DNA of 64,000 nt, from assembly GCF_000482365.1 (NCBI RefSeq), contig NZ_KI535307.1, positions 62,001-126,000 on the forward strand. The letters are read 5' to 3'. Below, in pieces: positions 60,792 through 64,000 of this stretch. This stretch comes from Porphyromonas uenonis DSM 23387 = JCM 13868. Its GTDB lineage: Bacteria > Bacteroidota > Bacteroidia > Bacteroidales > Porphyromonadaceae. The stretch's first letter is position 1. Each line of letters starts with the position of its first letter. The position numbers and the translations under genes are program-made. The notes below the pieces were generated by a model. It was not told where the DNA came from. It made no database searches and saw only the letters and a list, made by a program, of their open reading frames with translations.

Positions 60792-63374
60792 ATGGAAGAT
60801 AGTATAGATAGGATTATCCCGGTGGACATTGAGGACGAAATGAAGACCTCTTACATTGACTACTCAATGTCTGTCATCGTGTCTCGAGCACTACCCGATG
60901 TACGCGACGGTCTCAAGCCGGTGCATCGTCGTGTACTCTACTCGATGAATGAGAGTGGCAACACCTACAATAATCCTACCCGCAAGTGTGCACGTGCCGT
61001 CGGTGATATCATGGGTAAGTACCACCCCCACGGCGACAGCTCCGTATACAATACATTGGTACGTCTCGCGCAGGGATGGAACATGCGCTACCCGCTCGTA
61101 CAGGGGCAGGGTAACTTTGGTTCTATCGATGGGGACTCACCCGCTGCGATGCGTTACACCGAGTCAAGGCTGAATCAGTTTGCCCAGGAGATGCTCCGTG
61201 ACATTGACATGGAGACGGTCGACTTTCAGGACAACTTCGACGGGGACTTCAAGGAGCCTACCGTGCTCCCCTGTCGTATCCCTAACCTCCTGATCAATGG
61301 TGCTGCCGGTATCGCTGTCGGTATGGCGACCAATATGGCTCCGCACAATCTAACGGAGACACTCAACGCCTGTATCGCTTACATCGAGGCTCGTGGTGAG
61401 ATTACGGTCGATGAATTGATGCAGTATGTCAAGGCTCCAGACTTCCCCACGGGTGGTGTCATCTACGGCTACGAGGGGGTCAAAGAAGCTTTCCGCACGG
61501 GACGTGGACGTATCGTCATACGTGGCAAGGCAGACATAGAGGAGTACCACAACCATGAGCGCATTGTCATACGAGAGATACCCTACCAAGTGCGCAAGAG
61601 CGATATGGTCGCTAAGATTGCTCAGCTGGTCAACGAGAAGAAGATCGACGGCATCAGTGACATCTCTGATGAGTCGAGCAATAAGGGTATCCGCATTGTC
61701 ATAGATATAAAGAAGGACGCCAACGCGGGTGTCGTCCTCAACTACCTATATAAGTACTCCGACCTGGAGAGCTACTTCAGTATCAATAACATTGCGCTAG
61801 TCAATGGTCGTCCTCGTCAGCTCAACCTTAAGGACCTCATCGGTCACTTCGTCGATCACCGTCACGATGTGGTAACACGTCGCGCGCAGTATGAGCTTCG
61901 CAAGGCACAGGAGCGTATCCATATATTGGAGGGCTTGATCATTGCGGTAGACCACATTGACGAGGTCATACGCATTATCCGCTCTAGTGAGGAGACTCGC
62001 GAGGCGATGAATCGACTGATGGAGGCTTTCAACCTCTCGGAGCTACAGGCTCGAGCCATCGTCGATATGCGTCTACGACAGCTCACGAAGCTTGATATTG
62101 ACAAGTTGCAGCACGAGTACAATGAGCTCAAAGAGCGCATTGACTACTTGAACCTCTTCCTCAGCGACATCAATATGCGTATGGAGCTGATACAGGAGGA
62201 GTGCCGTGAGATCATTGACAAGTATGGCGACGAGCGTCGCTCGGAGATTGTATACGCTTCGGAAGATCTGAATCCTGAGGACTTCTACGCCGATGAGGAT
62301 ATGGTCATCACCATCTCTCACCTAGGATATATCAAGCGTACGCCACTCTCGGAGTTCCGCACGCAGACACGTGGCGGTGTCGGCGTCAAGGGAGCCGACA
62401 GTCGTGACGAAGACTTTGTCGAGTACATCTACTCAGCGACGATGCACGCTACGATGATGCTCTTTACCGCTACGGGACGTGTCTACTGGCTCAGAGTCTT
62501 TGAGATACCTGAGGGCTCCAAGAGCTCTAAGGGCAGACATATCCAGAACCTTCTAGACCTTGACGAGGAGAACCGCATCACAGCCTTCCTACGTATTAAG
62601 AACTTAACGACCGATGTGGATTTTGTCAATACGCACTACCTCGTCTTCGCTACAGAGCAAGGCTTGATCAAGAAGACACTCCTAGCTCACTACGCTAATC
62701 CTCGCAAGACAGGTGTCCGTGCGATCAACCTACGTGACGATGATCAGGTCGTTTCGGTGGCTCTATCGAATGGTAACTGCGAGATATTCCTTGCCAATCG
62801 CAATGGGCGCTGTGTTCGCTTCAACGAGCAGGAGGTACGTCCTATGGGGCGCACAGCGACAGGTGTCCGTGGCATCCGTCTCGATGACGACCCCAACGAC
62901 AAGGTCGTCGGTATGGTAGTGCACCGCCTGAAGAACAGCGACGAGACCATCCTCGTCATCAGCGAGAAAGGCTATGGCAAGCGTTCGCTCATCGACGACT
63001 ACCGCATAACCAAGCGTGGCGCCAAGGGTGTCAAGACGATCAACGTGACCGATAAGACGGGTCAGCTCATCGACATACGTGCCGTAGAGAACGATGACAA
63101 CATCATGATCATCAACAAGAGTGGCGTCGCTATCCGTCTTTCTATGGATCAAGTACGTGTCATGGGACGTGCTACTCAGGGGGTCAAGATGATTGACCTC
63201 AATAAACGTTCGGACGAAATCGCATCTATATGTAATGTAGTGGCCGAGGAAGAAGAGCCAGAGCTCGTAGACGAGGCTGACCTAGACGACCCCTCAGAGT
63301 TTGTTCCACAAGAGGAGGATCTCAATGACCTTGACAACTCCTCTGCACAAGATGAGGAGGACAGAGAGGATTAG
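60792..63374 (+). CDS. gyrA: DNA gyrase subunit A
   Basis: The 860-residue subunit breaks and rejoins DNA. N-terminal motifs are DYSMSVIVSRALPDVRDGLK, then the quinolone-resistance region with GKYHPHGDSSVYNTLVR; Ser and Asp/Tyr occupy the usual positions there. The catalytic Tyr is in AAMRYTESRL. The C-terminal beta-pinwheel contains the GyrA box in RTQTRGGVGVKG, which supports gyrase rather than topoisomerase IV. The tail is highly acidic (EEEEPELVDEADLDD). It is followed after 66 bp by a TPR gene. Confidence 0.96.
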   Translation: MEDSIDRIIPVDIEDEMKTSYIDYSMSVIVSRALPDVRDGLKPVHRRVLYSMNESGNTYNNPTRKCARAVGDIMGKYHPHGDSSVYNTLVRLAQGWNMRYPLVQGQGNFGSIDGDSPAAMRYTESRLNQFAQEMLRDIDMETVDFQDNFDGDFKEPTVLPCRIPNLLINGAAGIAVGMATNMAPHNLTETLNACIAYIEARGEITVDELMQYVKAPDFPTGGVIYGYEGVKEAFRTGRGRIVIRGKADIEEYHNHERIVIREIPYQVRKSDMVAKIAQLVNEKKIDGISDISDESSNKGIRIVIDIKKDANAGVVLNYLYKYSDLESYFSINNIALVNGRPRQLNLKDLIGHFVDHRHDVVTRRAQYELRKAQERIHILEGLIIAVDHIDEVIRIIRSSEETREAMNRLMEAFNLSELQARAIVDMRLRQLTKLDIDKLQHEYNELKERIDYLNLFLSDINMRMELIQEECREIIDKYGDERRSEIVYASEDLNPEDFYADEDMVITISHLGYIKRTPLSEFRTQTRGGVGVKGADSRDEDFVEYIYSATMHATMMLFTATGRVYWLRVFEIPEGSKSSKGRHIQNLLDLDEENRITAFLRIKNLTTDVDFVNTHYLVFATEQGLIKKTLLAHYANPRKTGVRAINLRDDDQVVSVALSNGNCEIFLANRNGRCVRFNEQEVRPMGRTATGVRGIRLDDDPNDKVVGMVVHRLKNSDETILVISEKGYGKRSLIDDYRITKRGAKGVKTINVTDKTGQLIDIRAVENDDNIMIINKSGVAIRLSMDQVRVMGRATQGVKMIDLNKRSDEIASICNVVAEEEEPELVDEADLDDPSEFVPQEEDLNDLDNSSAQDEEDRED

Positions 63375-63440
63375 TCTCAAGCCGTAAGCCATCTATATTA
63401 GAGAGAGTAAGACAAATAACTAGTAACACCGATTTAGAAT

Positions 63441-64000
63441 ATGAAGACAACACGCAAAGTAACCCTAGTGCTACTCGTGCTAATGAGTGCACTGACACTC
63501 GGATTCGCACAGACCTCAAACGTTAGAGGGGCTGACCGTCTATCCGATGCTAGCAAGCCAGACTATCCTGGCGCTCGCGCTCTAATCCAGCAAGCTCTTG
63601 AGAATCCTGAGACCAAGGACGACGCCAAGACCTGGTACACAGCTGGACTCATCGAGGAGCGTGCCTTCACAGGCGAAAACCAGAAGAGCCTCAAAAACGA
63701 GCAACAAGACCTGCCTAGTATGTACAAAGCTCTCCTGGCTATGCACGAGTACTACAAGAAGACCTACGAGGTCGATCACCAGCCCAACGATAAGGGCAAG
63801 GTACGTCCTAAGTTTGAGAAGAAGATTGCTAACGCATACAAGGACAACATCCTCTACTACATCAATGCGGGAGGATACTACATGGAGCAGAAGGACTTCA
63901 AGAGCGCACTCCAGGCATTCCAGTCATTCAGAGAGATCAAGCGCTCTCCCCTATTCGAGGGTGATAAGTTCGCTCAGACAGACTCTAACTCGCTAATGGT
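63441..64000 (+). CDS. TPR-repeat secreted protein, 3' end missing
   Basis: It starts at ATG 63441 with a signal peptide (VTLVLLVLMSALTLGFAQ). The mature part has helical, TPR-like repeats (for example NAYKDNILYYINAGGYYM, then EQKDFKSALQAFQSF). About 186 residues are visible before the window ends. The position directly after gyrA matches P. gingivalis, where the TPR gene tprA (PG1385) neighbours gyrA; that comparison is from memory. Probably periplasmic or surface-exposed, with protein-protein binding as its likely role. Confidence 0.85.
   Translation, partial: MKTTRKVTLVLLVLMSALTLGFAQTSNVRGADRLSDASKPDYPGARALIQQALENPETKDDAKTWYTAGLIEERAFTGENQKSLKNEQQDLPSMYKALLAMHEYYKKTYEVDHQPNDKGKVRPKFEKKIANAYKDNILYYINAGGYYMEQKDFKSALQAFQSFREIKRSPLFEGDKFAQTDSNSLM

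Overview
The window is chromosomal DNA from a Bacteroidota bacterium, most likely a Porphyromonas species with fairly high GC. Grounds: at least a dozen genes carry a TAnnTTTG promoter element (the Bacteroidota sigma -7 box) just upstream; there is a MurF-alanine racemase fusion, a GSCFA protein, a lipoprotein-type TamA (TamL), a C69 dipeptidase, a DUF2723/GT117 membrane protein, and gyrA followed by a TPR gene resembling P. gingivalis tprA. No rRNA operon, complete IS or CRISPR array was seen. The genus is inferred from family content, not from a database search.

Layout. 1-4.0 kb: der (cut by the window edge), ispD, recG on the plus strand. 4.4-9.2 kb: a minus-strand histidine-degradation operon in the order ftcD, four-helix-bundle gene, hutI, cyclodeaminase, hutH; hutU is not in the window. 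9.4-12.9 kb: murF-alr and a GSCFA gene. 13-15.7 kb: two secreted beta-barrel-like proteins and a small lipoprotein. 15.7-23.6 kb: a PD40 propeller protein, panE-like, lpd, gpmA and a 1090-residue DUF2723 protein, all minus. 23.9-25.6 kb: a LysE exporter and a YeiH-type exporter. 25.8-29.7 kb: a C69 dipeptidase, a CAU-anticodon tRNA, a MITE-like element and a beta-helix lipoprotein. 29.8-37.0 kb: tamB and tamL. 37.3-40.7 kb: a probable metal-uptake locus (small CxxC/His protein, TonB-dependent receptor, His-rich DUF4625 lipoprotein). 40.9-46.7 kb: pepD, then a plus-strand run of a small membrane protein, ompH/skp, dapB, lepB, a degenerate lepB-like gene and wbqC. 46.7-50.4 kb: two duplicated small membrane proteins and a three-repeat choice-of-anchor-J-like secreted protein. 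50.7-54.2 kb: a MATE transporter with an unclear start, prmA and a GT2. 54.4-60.4 kb: gyrB, two glycosyltransferases and an LtaS-type phosphotransferase. 60.8-64 kb: gyrA and the start of the TPR gene.

The unusual content is intergenic. (1) Arrays of short dyads of the form TTCC-N6-GGAA. Two are phased at exactly 22 bp, and one lies inside a 378-bp element with 18-bp terminal inverted repeats and a 10-bp target duplication. (2) Heptad arrays (TTAGARR)n. They flank the four-helix-bundle gene in the hut operon in inverted orientation, and they build a 45-bp perfect inverted repeat between two divergent promoters. (3) A 23-bp perfect (about 30-bp with one bulge) stem-loop directly in front of the MATE gene, where no usual start codon follows the promoter. 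These look like families of small non-coding repeats, at least one of them mobile.
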